Below, in pieces: positions 36,834 through 46,451 of a stretch of DNA of 64,000 nt (position 1 is its first letter; each line of letters opens with the position of its first letter). The stretch is from Duganella zoogloeoides (lineage in GTDB: Bacteria; Pseudomonadota; Gammaproteobacteria; Burkholderiales; Burkholderiaceae_D). The position numbers were made by a program, and so were the translations under genes. A model generated the notes under the pieces. That model made no database searches. It was not told where the DNA came from and saw only the letters and a list, made by a program, of their open reading frames with translations. The DNA lies in the NCBI RefSeq assembly GCF_034479515.1, contig NZ_CP140152.1, forward strand, positions 4,526,001 to 4,590,000, read 5' to 3'.

Positions 36834-37203
36834 ACAGACTTGTGATTCTACCCCACTTTGACCACGAACGCACTCACCACGCGTCCGCTCGTCAAACGCC
36901 CGTCACAATCGCCCGGTAAGATGGCCTCAGTTCTCACATGGAACGATCCATTAGCGCCCCACGGGACGCTTCTACCGGCGCCGGCGGTCGGGAAATATAC
37001 CGGCACCATCTTCCAGCGGGACCAGGGTTACACTCTGATCCCACGCTGCAGCCATCAAGACTGCGCAGTTGGCTGTTGCAACGCAACACAAACTGATCAA
37101 CTTCTATGACAAAAGTGTCAAATTCGTGCCGATTGTTGATTGGTTGGTGATTGCCTGCATTAGAATCAACGGTGACGCGACTCTCTTGATCGATTTTCCA
37201 TAT
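36834..37203. other. Intergenic region between ssrA and the TetR gene
   Basis: 370 bp holding the ssrA promoter (minus) and the TetR promoter (plus). An 83-codon plus frame at 36858-37109 has no ribosome site or family resemblance and is not called. Confidence 0.5.
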
Positions 37204-37851
37204 ATGCAACTCCCCGACGTCATCGACGCATCCCGCCCGAAAAAACGCGGCAGGCCACTCAAGGGAGCAGGCGGGGGATTGCGCGCCGAGCTGATCGAGA
37301 AATCGGCCGAGTTATTCCGCACCAAGGGTTACGAGAACACCACCGTGCGGGATATCGCGGCGGCGGCTGGCGTGCAGGCGGGTAGCTGGTTTTATCACTT
37401 CAAGTCCAAGCAGGACATCCTGGCCGCCATCATGGAGCATGGCATGGAGCATGCGCTGGCCGAGGTCGAACGTATCGGCAACCAGCCGCTGCCGCCGTGC
37501 CAGATCCTGTCGCAGCTGGTCGAAGCGCACCTGCACACCCTGCTCGCGCCCGATCATCACTATATTGCCGTGCTGCTGTACGAATGGCGTTCGCTCGACG
37601 AGCCGTCGCGTTCGCGCGTGGTCGCGCTCAAGGACCGCTACGAAGCCGTATGGGATCGCGCCATCGGTGCGCTGCACAATTCCGGCGACTGGGTGGCGCC
37701 GTCGCAGTTCGACCGCTTGCTGATCTTCGGCGCGCTCAACTGGACAGTGCAGTGGTACAAGCCCGATGCGGGCGCCGATGTGCCGGAGCTGGCGCGCCAG
37801 GCGCTGCGCTTCATCCTGCGCACGCCTCCAGCACCCGACGCACAGACGTAA
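37204..37851 (+). CDS. TetR/AcrR-family transcriptional regulator
   Basis: 215 aa starting MQLPDVIDASRP at 37204; the frame continues upstream but only this start fits the family. A basic lead (KKRGRPLKG) precedes the helix-turn-helix: LFRTKGYENTTVRDIAAAAGVQAGSWFYHFKSKQDIL (about 37-75). The C-terminal ligand domain is of the TetR_C_33-like kind. It lies 50 bp before the monooxygenase gene and may regulate it or an unlinked fatty-acid or phenylacetate-type operon. Confidence 0.9.
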   Translation: MQLPDVIDASRPKKRGRPLKGAGGGLRAELIEKSAELFRTKGYENTTVRDIAAAAGVQAGSWFYHFKSKQDILAAIMEHGMEHALAEVERIGNQPLPPCQILSQLVEAHLHTLLAPDHHYIAVLLYEWRSLDEPSRSRVVALKDRYEAVWDRAIGALHNSGDWVAPSQFDRLLIFGALNWTVQWYKPDAGADVPELARQALRFILRTPPAPDAQT

Positions 37852-37901
37852 AAGCTTGGTTTGAGGCACAATGGGATCCTCTCCACCAGGAAAGGACATC
37901 C

Positions 37902-38201
37902 ATGATTTACGAAGTCGCCGAGCTCTATATCAAGCCCGAATCGCACACCGCCTTCCAGGCCGGTGTGGCCGAAGCCGTACCGCTGTTCCGCGGCGCCAAG
38001 GGTTGCCTGTCGATGCGCCTCGATCGCGATATCGAAACGCCCGATACGTACCACCTGGTCATCGGTTGGGAAACGCTTGAGAACCACACGGTCGATTTTC
38101 GCGGCAGCACGGATTTCAAGGCCTGGCGTGCGCTGGTGGGTGACCACTTTGCCCGTGCGCCCAAGGTGGAGCATTTCGCAACCGTGGTGGACGGCTTCTA
38201 A
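37902..38201 (+). CDS. Antibiotic biosynthesis monooxygenase (ABM) domain protein
   Basis: 99 aa ferredoxin-like fold protein: MIYEVAELYIKPESHTAFQAGVAEA, then GCLSMRL and YHLVIGWETLENHTVDFRGS. ABM proteins include quinol monooxygenases and heme-degrading enzymes, but at this level the substrate is unknown. AAGGA lies seven bases before the ATG. Downstream of tetR in the same direction. Confidence 0.85.
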   Translation: MIYEVAELYIKPESHTAFQAGVAEAVPLFRGAKGCLSMRLDRDIETPDTYHLVIGWETLENHTVDFRGSTDFKAWRALVGDHFARAPKVEHFATVVDGF

Positions 38202-38234
38202 GCCCCATCACCCAACAACCATACGGAGGCCTTC

Positions 38235-38537
38235 ATGACACGCACCATCCACCGCAACTTTACGGAAGTCACGGACGCCGAAAGCGCGCGCACCGCCTTG
38301 CTGTCCAAGGGTTTTCCACCGGCCAGCGTCACGCTTACCCGGCACAAGCCGCTGCCGCAAAACGGCGCCACCAGCACCGTCAGCCACCTGCTCGACAACC
38401 TGACCCCGGGCGGGCCGGATGCCGCCGAGCACGCGCGCGAGCGCTCCGGCGCCATGCTGACCATCGACATCTACGATGACGACCAGGTGGAACAGGCTGA
38501 CGCCATTCTGTCCAGCTTCGGCGCGCGCGCGGCCTGA
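38235..38537 (+). CDS. Hypothetical small protein
   Basis: 100 aa, acidic, with no signal or membrane segment. ARTALLSKGFPPASVTLTRHK and a C-terminal IDIYDDDQVEQADAILSSFG suggest a small alpha/beta fold resembling general-stress (YflT-like) domains, but I do not claim membership. GGAGG lies six to seven bases before the ATG. 33 bp after the ABM gene, so probably in the same transcript. Confidence 0.65.
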   Translation: MTRTIHRNFTEVTDAESARTALLSKGFPPASVTLTRHKPLPQNGATSTVSHLLDNLTPGGPDAAEHARERSGAMLTIDIYDDDQVEQADAILSSFGARAA

Positions 38538-38607
38538 GAACCGTGTCCGGCGGGGAATGCGGCGCAGCTTGTGACCGCCTCCCTGCTGCGGCAGGTTCTC
38601 AGCCGAA

Positions 38608-39804
38608 CTACACGGCAGGATGGTGAAACACCTGCCGCAAGTAAGCGAGAAAGGTCTCGTCCTTGCACACGGTCTTGCCCGGCGAGTCGGACAACTTGGC
38701 CACCGACTGGCCGTTGCAAGCGACCAGCTTCATGACGATATTGAGCGGCGCCAGGCCGACGTCGTTGGTCAGATGCGTGCCGATGCCGAAGCCCGCCATG
38801 ATGCGGTCGGCAAAATGGCGGTACAGCGAGATCGCCTTTTCCAGGTTCAAACCATCCGAAAACACCAGGCGCTTGGTCTTGGCGTCGATGCGCAGCGCGG
38901 CGTAATGGGCCAGCGCCTTTTCGCCCCACACCACCGGATCGCCCGAATCGTGGCGCAACCCGTCGAACAGCTTGGCAAAATACAGGTCGAAGTCGTCCAG
39001 GAACGCATCCATCCCCACCACGTCGGTCAGCGCAATCCCTAAATCACCCCGGTATTCCTGCACCCACGCCTCGAGCGATGCCTTCTGAAAATCGCGCAGC
39101 CGCACGCCAAAGGCCTGGAACGATTGCATGTACTCGTGCGCCATGGTGCCGATCGGCACCAGGCCAAACTTCATCGCCTGGTAGACGTTGGACGTGCCCT
39201 TGAAGTATTCGGGCACTTCGCGCGACAGGCGCTGCACCACCTCGTCGTGCCAGGCGCCGGAAAAGCGGCGGCGCACGCCGAAGTCGGAAAACTCGAACGG
39301 GTTCAACCGCTGCGGCTCGGTCAAGCCGAATTCTTTCAACAATGCGATCTTGGCGCCCAGGCGCTGGCGGCCTTCGGCCAGCGCGGCCTGCTGGTCGAAG
39401 CGGCGGAAGTACAGCTCGTTGACGATATACAGCACGTAAATCTCGAAGCCCATCACGTGCACTTGCGGACCGGCAGCGTGGATCACCAGCGTATCGCCGT
39501 CGGCACGCACGTCGATGAACTTGCGCTGGAAACGGAACACGGTCAAGAAGTCGACGAAGTCGCTCTTGATGTACCGCAGCGCGCGCAGGAAGTCGAGCTC
39601 CTCGTCGCGGAAACTCATCGAACACAGGTGGTCGAGCTCGCGCTCGATTTCTTCGATCAGCTCGGTCAGCGGATACGCGGTCTGGTTACGGCAGACAAAT
39701 TCGTACTCGGTGTGGGCATTGGGATGGCCGTGCAGCAGGGCCTGCCACATGGTGAATTTGTATAAATCTGTCTCCAGCAGGCTGCGGACGATGGGCTGCT
39801 TCAT
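38608..39804 (-). CDS. pncB: Nicotinate phosphoribosyltransferase
   Basis: 398 aa. Couples ATP hydrolysis to making nicotinate mononucleotide from nicotinate and PRPP in the NAD salvage (Preiss-Handler) route. Start [22 protein letters not shown] is diagnostic. The histidine segment [23 protein letters not shown] lies mid-protein, [18 protein letters not shown] and [12 protein letters not shown] near 290-325, and [11 protein letters not shown] near 345. Proper length. A palindrome is centred 35 bp upstream. Confidence 0.96.
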   Translation of the reverse strand: MKQPIVRSLLETDLYKFTMWQALLHGHPNAHTEYEFVCRNQTAYPLTELIEEIERELDHLCSMSFRDEELDFLRALRYIKSDFVDFLTVFRFQRKFIDVRADGDTLVIHAAGPQVHVMGFEIYVLYIVNELYFRRFDQQAALAEGRQRLGAKIALLKEFGLTEPQRLNPFEFSDFGVRRRFSGAWHDEVVQRLSREVPEYFKGTSNVYQAMKFGLVPIGTMAHEYMQSFQAFGVRLRDFQKASLEAWVQEYRGDLGIALTDVVGMDAFLDDFDLYFAKLFDGLRHDSGDPVVWGEKALAHYAALRIDAKTKRLVFSDGLNLEKAISLYRHFADRIMAGFGIGTHLTNDVGLAPLNIVMKLVACNGQSVAKLSDSPGKTVCKDETFLAYLRQVFHHPAV

Positions 39805-39827
39805 TGGGTCTCCAAATTGCTTATGCC

Positions 39828-39851
39828 CATGATCTTACGCGATCATGGGAG
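39828..39851. promoter_or_regulatory. Palindrome upstream of pncB
   Basis: CCCATGATC-TTACGC-GATCATGGG, a perfect 9-bp inverted repeat 24 bases before the pncB ATG. It has no T-run. Could be an operator (NAD-responsive regulators use such sites) or a weak attenuator between the two minus-strand genes. Confidence 0.5.
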
Positions 39852-39868
39852 ATAGCGTGATTCACCCG

Positions 39869-40636
39869 TCAGAGCCTGGCCTTGTACGCGGCCAGGGCAG
39901 CGAGCAAGTGCCGCTGCACATCGCCCTGGCGCTTGAGGCGGGCCAGCCCGGCAGCCAGTGGCGGCGCCAACGCCGCGCGCGACGCGTTCAGGTAGGCGTG
40001 GCCAGTGGTGGCCAGGACCACGCCAGCCTGCCGCATGGTGCTGGTGGCATGGCGCTGAGCGGGATTGAGAAAATACAGGTAATCGCCAACCGCCTCCTCC
40101 ACGTCGAAGTACAGGTCGGTGCGGCCCAGCAGCAATTTCTTCACTCCCTGGACGATGGTGGGTATGGCCGACACCTGCGTGGCCGGCAGCTCACGCAGCA
40201 GCATGCGCTCGAGTTCGACGATGCCGAGCCGGTACTCGCAGCGCACGCCGCCGGCGCGCAGCGCCTGCCAGGTGTCGAAGCGCAGGCCAGGGCGGGTAGC
40301 GTAGGCGGCAAAGCGCACGGCGTTATTGGGTTCCGGCACCCGCACCAGGGTCGGGTACAGCAACTGGTAATCGAAAGTTCTGCCCAGTTCGCCATCGACT
40401 TCGCCCAGCAGCACCAGGGCGGTGGCGCGCTTGGGCGGCACCTCGACAAAGGCAAAGCCCAGCCCCAGCTCCGTCGTGAGCTGGGTGTACACCCGGATCA
40501 GCCATTGGGTACGCGGATTGTCTAGCGGGCGCGAGAACACGAAGCGCAGCACATCCGGCGCCGCCGGGACCGCCGGCGCGACCGCTAAAGAAGCCGACGC
40601 AGCCGAGGCGGCCAGCAGCTGGCGCCGGGTGATCAT
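39869..40636 (-). CDS. Tat-exported substrate-binding-like protein
   Basis: 255 aa. Twin-arginine signal (MITRRQLLAASAASASLAV, about 1-26), then a type-II periplasmic binding fold of the amino-acid (SBP_3) kind without a TRAP or ABC neighbour. Recognisable are FVFSRPLDNPRTQWLIRVYTQLTTELGLGFAF and LGEVDGELGRTFDYQLLYPTLVRVPEP. A stand-alone member may act as a sensor partner or scavenger. It sits between the nicotinamidase-like gene and pncB, in the same direction. Confidence 0.7.
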   Translation of the reverse strand: MITRRQLLAASAASASLAVAPAVPAAPDVLRFVFSRPLDNPRTQWLIRVYTQLTTELGLGFAFVEVPPKRATALVLLGEVDGELGRTFDYQLLYPTLVRVPEPNNAVRFAAYATRPGLRFDTWQALRAGGVRCEYRLGIVELERMLLRELPATQVSAIPTIVQGVKKLLLGRTDLYFDVEEAVGDYLYFLNPAQRHATSTMRQAGVVLATTGHAYLNASRAALAPPLAAGLARLKRQGDVQRHLLAALAAYKARL

Positions 40637-40642
40637 CAGCGA

Positions 40643-41503
40643 TCAGGCGTTGGCCAGCAATTCGGGCAGCACGTCGCCCGACTGCATCAGCCGCACGCCG
40701 CGCGCGGCCATCGCCTGCAGGAAGGCCTGGTACTGGGCGTCGAAGCCGTACACTGGGCTGATGCAGTCGGTGACCAGCACCAGCTTCGCCGCCGCTGCGC
40801 CAAAATGGTCGGCGATGTGCTCGACCGTGGCTTTCACGCAGTGGCTGCCGGCCTCGCCTGCCACGTAGATGGTGTCGGCGGCGGCCAGGGTATCGACGAA
40901 GGCGGTATTGAACTGGGTAGCGGGGTCATCGTCGTATGGCACCTCGGCCATGACGGCGGAATAGTGCTCGGTCCACGGATTGGACCCTTTGGCCAGCTTG
41001 GCGACCATTCCGTGCATGCTGTCCTCCCAGCCGTTGTACGCGGCGCGCACGTCGTCGTGGATATTCTGGCCCCAGCTGCCGATTTCGCAATGCACGGGCC
41101 AGACCATCAGCGTGTAGCGCCCGGCCGCTTCCAGGCGATCGAGATAGTTCAGTGCGCGTTCCAGGTTGGCCCGATCGCGCGGCCGGTACTGGCCAGCACG
41201 CACCTGGGCGGCAGTGATTTCGGTGAACGGTGCAACCGCCTGGCCGTCGCAGCCGGCCCAGAACGTGGGGTGAGCGATGTCGAAGCGGTGGTGCGAGTCG
41301 AGCGTGACGCTGATAGCGGAGATGCCGTCGCGACCATGGTTGATCAGCGTGGCCAGGCGCTGCATGTCGGCATGTGCGCCGGGCACGGGCAGCGCCGGGG
41401 TGCGCGCTGCGCCGGTAACGGGATCGATAGGCAAGTAAGCGGGCGGCAGATCGCAAAAATCGTTTTGCGGGTCGATGATCAACAGGTGCAGGTGGCGTTT
41501 CAT
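40643..41503 (-). CDS. Nicotinamidase-like cysteine hydrolase (isochorismatase fold)
   Basis: 286 aa. Catalytic Asp in LLIIDPQNDFC (about residue 11), a GSNPWTEHYSAV segment around 185, and the nucleophilic cysteine in VAGEAGSHCVKATVEHIA (about 223). The metal-binding D and H of nicotinamidase are plausible in HLLIIDPQNDFC and DSHHRFDIAHPTFW. Longer than E. coli PncA (213 aa). Next to pncB, so conversion of nicotinamide to nicotinate is likely but not certain. Overlap-free, six bases before the binding-protein gene. Confidence 0.8.
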   Translation of the reverse strand: MKRHLHLLIIDPQNDFCDLPPAYLPIDPVTGAARTPALPVPGAHADMQRLATLINHGRDGISAISVTLDSHHRFDIAHPTFWAGCDGQAVAPFTEITAAQVRAGQYRPRDRANLERALNYLDRLEAAGRYTLMVWPVHCEIGSWGQNIHDDVRAAYNGWEDSMHGMVAKLAKGSNPWTEHYSAVMAEVPYDDDPATQFNTAFVDTLAAADTIYVAGEAGSHCVKATVEHIADHFGAAAAKLVLVTDCISPVYGFDAQYQAFLQAMAARGVRLMQSGDVLPELLANA

Positions 41504-41554
41504 GCAGGGCTCCAGGATACGTAGCCCCCATGATATATCAGCTCCACGCGAAAA

Positions 41555-41586
41555 CGACGAAGCCCCGTCCAGCGGGGCTTGCGTCG
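41555..41586 (-). terminator. Terminator after azoR
   Basis: CGACG-AAGCCCCG-TCCAG-CGGGGCTT-(G)CGTCG hairpin between azoR and the hydrolase gene. Weak T-tract, so efficiency is uncertain. Confidence 0.55.
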
Positions 41587-41604
41587 ATAAAGCAGTGCTG
41601 AAAA

Positions 41605-42216
41605 TTAGCCGGTGATCGCGTCGATCTGGCTGCGGGCTTTGGCAACGGCATCGGCCACTGCCGCTTCGCCCATGGCCACGCCTTCGGCCAGGATGAACGT
41701 CACGTCGGTCATGCCGAGGAAGCCCAGCGCGGCGCGCAGGTAGGTGGTGACGTGATCGTAACCGGCGGCAGGACCGGCGCTGTACACGCCGCCGCTGGCG
41801 ACCACGACGTACACTTTTTTACCGGTGACCAGACCTTCAGGGCCGTTGGCGCCGTACTGGAACGTGCGGCCGGCGCGGGCCACGTGGTCGATCCAGGCTT
41901 TCAGGCTCGATCCCACCGAGAAGTTGTACATCGGGGTGCCGATGACGATGGTGTCGGCAGCGAGCAGCTCATCGACCAGCGCGTCCGAGGTCTTGATGGC
42001 GTAGGCCTGGTCGGCGTTGCGCTGCTCGGCCGGGGTGAAGAAAGCGCCGATCAGCGATTCGGTGAGGTGTGGCAGCGGGTTCTGGGCCACGTCGCGGCGT
42101 GCCACGGTGGCGGCTGGATTGGCAGCCTGCAATTTGGCAACGAGTTCGCCGCCCAGCTGGCGCGACAGGGAACCGGTTTGACGAGCGCTGCTATCGATAT
42201 GAAGAATGGTTGCCAT
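41605..42216 (-). CDS. azoR: FMN-dependent NADH:quinone oxidoreductase / azoreductase
   Basis: 203 aa flavodoxin-like enzyme from the ATG at 42216, with AGGAG eight bases upstream. MATILHIDSSARQTGSLSRQLG begins the FMN-binding loop, GTPMYNFSVGSSLKAWIDHVARAGRTF is the phosphate and flavin site, and VASGGVYS follows. It reduces quinones and azo dyes using NADH, a detoxification role. Divergent from a LysR regulator whose likely operator lies between. Confidence 0.93.
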   Translation of the reverse strand: MATILHIDSSARQTGSLSRQLGGELVAKLQAANPAATVARRDVAQNPLPHLTESLIGAFFTPAEQRNADQAYAIKTSDALVDELLAADTIVIGTPMYNFSVGSSLKAWIDHVARAGRTFQYGANGPEGLVTGKKVYVVVASGGVYSAGPAAGYDHVTTYLRAALGFLGMTDVTFILAEGVAMGEAAVADAVAKARSQIDAITG

Positions 42217-42294
42217 GATGGGCTCCTGGTAAGTGGTAAGTTGCATCCATCATAGAACGGGTTTAGTATCGAGGAAACACGCTAAATTTAAATG

Positions 42295-42317
42295 ATATCT
42301 ATCGATATTGTAGATAT
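42295..42317. promoter_or_regulatory. LysR-type operator between azoR and its regulator
   Basis: ATATCTA (42295-42301) and TAGATAT (42311-42317) form a perfect inverted repeat around nine bases, containing the T-N11-A core of LysR binding sites. Located 14 bp before the regulator start and 79 bp before azoR. Confidence 0.7.
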
Positions 42318-42330
42318 AAGGACTTGCACC

Positions 42331-43395
42331 ATGCGCGACCCCGGCCTCCCCTCCCTCGACCAGCTCCGCGTATTCATTGCCGTCATCGACCACGGCGGCT
42401 TTGCCCACGCGGCGCGGGCGCTGCACCGCACCCAGTCGGTGATCAGCTACACCATTGCCAACCTGGAAGAACAACTGAATATCGAGCTGCTCGACCGCAG
42501 CAAGCGCAAGCCGGTGCTCACCGAGGCCGGCAAGGCGCTGCTGGCGGACGCCCGCGCCGTGTCGCTCAAGGTCGATGGCATGCGGGCGCGGGCCAAGGCG
42601 CTGTCGTCGGGGCTGGAAGCGGAAGTGTCGCTGGTGGTCGATGTGATGTTTTCGACCTGCAAACTGGTGCGCATCCTGCACGCATTCCAGAAGGAATTCC
42701 CCACTGTCTCGATGCGGCTGCGCACCGAGGCGCTGGGCGCGGTCACGCAACTTGTAATGGAAAACACGTGCAAGATCGGCGTCAGCGGCTGGATGCCGGG
42801 CACGCCGGACACCATCGAGCGCCAGAGCTGCGGTTCCGTGACCATGGTGCCGGTCGCCTCGCCAGACCATCCGCTGGCGCAGATCAAGGGCAAGATCCCG
42901 AGCGCGGTGCTGCGCGAGCACACCCAGTTGGTGCTCACCGACCGCAGCACATTGACCAAGGGACAGGACTTCGGCGTGATGGCGCTGCGCGACTGGCGCC
43001 TGGGCGACCTCAGCTCCAAGCATGCGCTGCTGCGCAGCGGCATCGGCTGGGGCAATATGCCGGTGGAATTCGTGCAATGGGACCTGGACGCGGGCCGCCT
43101 GGTGCAGCTCGATGTGAGCGAGGGCAGCTCGTTCAGCTTCCCGCTGTACGTGATACGCCGGGGCGACGAGGAGCCGGGCCCGGCCACGCGGTGGTTGATG
43201 CAGCAGTTCCTCGACCTCGAACATGCGGGCCACGGCCTCGACCTGGCCGCGCACGCGGTGCCGCACCACGCGCAGGAGGCGCCGGCGCATTTCTACCGGC
43301 TGGGCAGTGAAATGCCCAGCGGTCCGCTGCCGCCGATCGCCGAGACGCCGCCCGGCATCGCGGCCCCGGCGCCAATCGCCCTGCGGCAGCGTTGA
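42331..43395 (+). CDS. LysR-family transcriptional regulator
   Basis: 354 aa from the ATG at 42331 (AAGGA upstream). HTH at 9-68: SLDQLRVFIAVIDHGGFAHAARALHRTQSVISYTIANLEEQLNIELLDRSKRKPVLTEAG. Effector domain about 95-300. A proline-rich C-terminal extension of about 40 residues is longer than usual (family about 300 aa). Divergent from azoR, which it probably controls through the T-N11-A site. Confidence 0.92.
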   Translation: MRDPGLPSLDQLRVFIAVIDHGGFAHAARALHRTQSVISYTIANLEEQLNIELLDRSKRKPVLTEAGKALLADARAVSLKVDGMRARAKALSSGLEAEVSLVVDVMFSTCKLVRILHAFQKEFPTVSMRLRTEALGAVTQLVMENTCKIGVSGWMPGTPDTIERQSCGSVTMVPVASPDHPLAQIKGKIPSAVLREHTQLVLTDRSTLTKGQDFGVMALRDWRLGDLSSKHALLRSGIGWGNMPVEFVQWDLDAGRLVQLDVSEGSSFSFPLYVIRRGDEEPGPATRWLMQQFLDLEHAGHGLDLAAHAVPHHAQEAPAHFYRLGSEMPSGPLPPIAETPPGIAAPAPIALRQR

Positions 43396-43512
43396 GCGGA
43401 CCGCGCCGCTGCGCTGCCAAGACCGGACGATCACAGTGCGGCAGCGTCGGTCTGACCGCGCCGCTGCTGCAACAATGCACGGCGACGGCGCTGCCGGCAG
43501 GCAGTTGCGCGC

Positions 43513-43830
43513 CTATCGCACGCCGGCGGCATTGAGCTTCTGGCGCAGCCGCGAAATCTCCTCCGTCAGATCCACCACCAGCGCCGCAACATCGTCGTTG
43601 GCTTCGAAATCGCGCTCGATCTGCCACAGGCGCCGTGCGCGCACCAGGTCGGCGCTGGTGAAGCGCCATACCGCATGATCGTCGGGCGCCGTTTCGAGCA
43701 GCACGCCGGTACGCACGCGTTGCACCACCCAGCCCGGCTCCACCGCGCACGCGTGCGCCAGTTCGTCCAGAGTCAGGGCCACTTCGTCGATCACCACCGC
43801 TGTGACGATGGTTTCATTGCCTGTTGCCAT
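43513..43830 (-). CDS. cbpM: Chaperone modulator CbpM
   Basis: 105 aa MerR-like small protein that inhibits the DnaJ-like CbpA. VDEVALTLDELAHACAVEPGWVVQRVRTGVL is the winged-helix part, and the C-terminal half is a coiled coil. The second ATG, at 43830, is preferred, since AGGAGG lies six bases before it. It overlaps the cbpA stop, so both are cotranslated. Confidence 0.9.
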   Translation of the reverse strand: MATGNETIVTAVVIDEVALTLDELAHACAVEPGWVVQRVRTGVLLETAPDDHAVWRFTSADLVRARRLWQIERDFEANDDVAALVVDLTEEISRLRQKLNAAGVR

Positions 43831-43832
43831 GT

Positions 43833-44771
<939 letters not shown>

Positions 44772-44920
44772 CTTGTTGCTCCTGTATGGGCTGTCCACCG
44801 TCCTGTCAAAACAGTCTAGCGCAGATTAAAGCTTTAATGAGTTCGTGATCCAAATGATAATCCGCAAGTTGGTGTGTCTCACAGTAAAATCAAGGGTTTC
44901 TCCCATCAGGTCAGGTTTCC

Positions 44921-46312
44921 ATGCAGCACTCGTTCACCGTTCGTAATATCCGCGCCGAAGTTTCCTCGCTGTGGCAGCTGGCCTGGCCCATGCTGATCGG
45001 CCAGCTGGCGACGGTGGGCATGGGTGTGGCGGACGTGGCCATGACCGGCCATACCAGCGCCGACGAACTGGCGGCGGTCTCGCTGGGAGCGTCGATCTGG
45101 TCGATCATCCTGGTCACCGTGAGCGGCACCATGATGGCGATTAACAGCATCGTCGCGCACGATATCGGCGCCGGCCAGCTGGCGCGGGTGCCGCACGCGG
45201 TGCGCCAGTCGCTGTGGAAGTCGCTGGGCGTGGGCGTGATCGCCATGGGGCTGGCCAACCTGGCCACGCTGCTGTTCGACCATTTGTACCTGACCCCGCA
45301 CGTCCAGCACCAGGCCGAGCTGTTCGTCCACATCATCAGTCTGGGCCTGCCGCCGTTCGCGGCGTACCGAGCACTGTACGGCTATAGCACCAGCATCAAC
45401 GAAACGCGGCCGGTGATGGTGATCGCCATCCTGGGCCTGTGCGTGAACGTGTTCGTCAACTGGCTGCTGGTATTCGGCAACTGGGGCATGCCGCAGTTGG
45501 GCGGGGTCGGCTGCGCCGTGTCCACCGCGCTGTGCATGTGGCTGATGCTCGCTGCCATGCTGCTGTGGATACGCCGCGCGCCGGCCTACCGCGCCACGTA
45601 CCCGTTCACCCACTGGGAAGGTCCGCACTGGCCAGAAATCGCCTCCATGCTGCGCCTGGGCGTGCCGATCGGTGTCAGCTATTTTGCCGAGGTCAGCGCG
45701 TTCGGCGCGGTAAGCCTGTTGGTGGCGCGCTATGGCGTGATACCCATCTCGGCGCACCAGATCGCGCTCAACTTTACGTCGCTGGTGTTCATGGTGCCGC
45801 TCAGCTTTGGCATCGCCCTGATCACGCGCGTGGGCCAGGCCATGGGCGAAGGCGAGCCGGCGCGGGCACGGTTCATTTCGTGGGTGGGCGTGTGGATGTC
45901 ACTGGCGTTCGGCGTGGTGTCGGCGATTTTCATCGTGCTGTTCCGCTACCAGATCGCCCGGGCCTACACATCGGACCCGGCGGTACAGGACTTGTGCGCG
46001 CACCTGCTGCTGTTCGCGGCGCTGTTCCAGCTGTCCGATTCCACGCAGGTGGCGGCATCGTGCGCGATACGCGGCTACAAGGTCTCGCGCCAGCCGATGG
46101 TGATCCAGGTGACGGCGTTCTGGGGCTTCGCGCTGCCGATCGGCTGCTGGCTGGGACTGGCGCCGCAATGGCTGCCGCTTGCACCGGCGCAGCCGATGGC
46201 GGCGTCCGGTTTCTGGATCGGGCTGGTGGTGGGGCTGACGGTGGCGGCGCTGCTGCTGAGCTGGGCCCTGCAACGGCTGTCGCTGGCGCGCCTGAAGGTG
46301 GCACAGGCCTGA
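44921..46312 (+). CDS. MATE-family multidrug efflux transporter
   Basis: 463 aa with 12 predicted membrane segments in two similar halves (first: LAWPMLIGQLATVGMGVADVAM; second: MLRLGVPIGVSYFAEVSAFGAVSLLVA). The NorM-type pattern suggests Na+- or H+-driven drug export. Monocistronic, ending before a GC-rich hairpin. Divergent from cbpA. Confidence 0.93.
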   Translation: MQHSFTVRNIRAEVSSLWQLAWPMLIGQLATVGMGVADVAMTGHTSADELAAVSLGASIWSIILVTVSGTMMAINSIVAHDIGAGQLARVPHAVRQSLWKSLGVGVIAMGLANLATLLFDHLYLTPHVQHQAELFVHIISLGLPPFAAYRALYGYSTSINETRPVMVIAILGLCVNVFVNWLLVFGNWGMPQLGGVGCAVSTALCMWLMLAAMLLWIRRAPAYRATYPFTHWEGPHWPEIASMLRLGVPIGVSYFAEVSAFGAVSLLVARYGVIPISAHQIALNFTSLVFMVPLSFGIALITRVGQAMGEGEPARARFISWVGVWMSLAFGVVSAIFIVLFRYQIARAYTSDPAVQDLCAHLLLFAALFQLSDSTQVAASCAIRGYKVSRQPMVIQVTAFWGFALPIGCWLGLAPQWLPLAPAQPMAASGFWIGLVVGLTVAALLLSWALQRLSLARLKVAQA

Positions 46313-46321
46313 TCCCCACGC

Positions 46322-46347
46322 TGGTGCGGTTCGTAAAAGCCGCACCA
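46322..46347 (+). terminator. Possible terminator after the MATE gene
   Basis: TGGTGCGG/CCGCACCA hairpin with a 10-base loop ten bases after the stop. It lacks a T-run, so it may be only a stabilising 3' hairpin. Confidence 0.4.
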
Positions 46348-46451
46348 AACTATAAACGGTATTGACCGTTTTATTCAGAACATTGCTACCTCGCCACGAT
46401 TGGTACAGTCTGGTATCGTCACGGATTGCCCAATTTCCGAGACATTCTTCA

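Noticed and set aside
36858..37109. 83-codon plus-strand frame after ssrA
   Set aside because: No start context, no resemblance, and it overlaps the ssrA and tetR promoter area.
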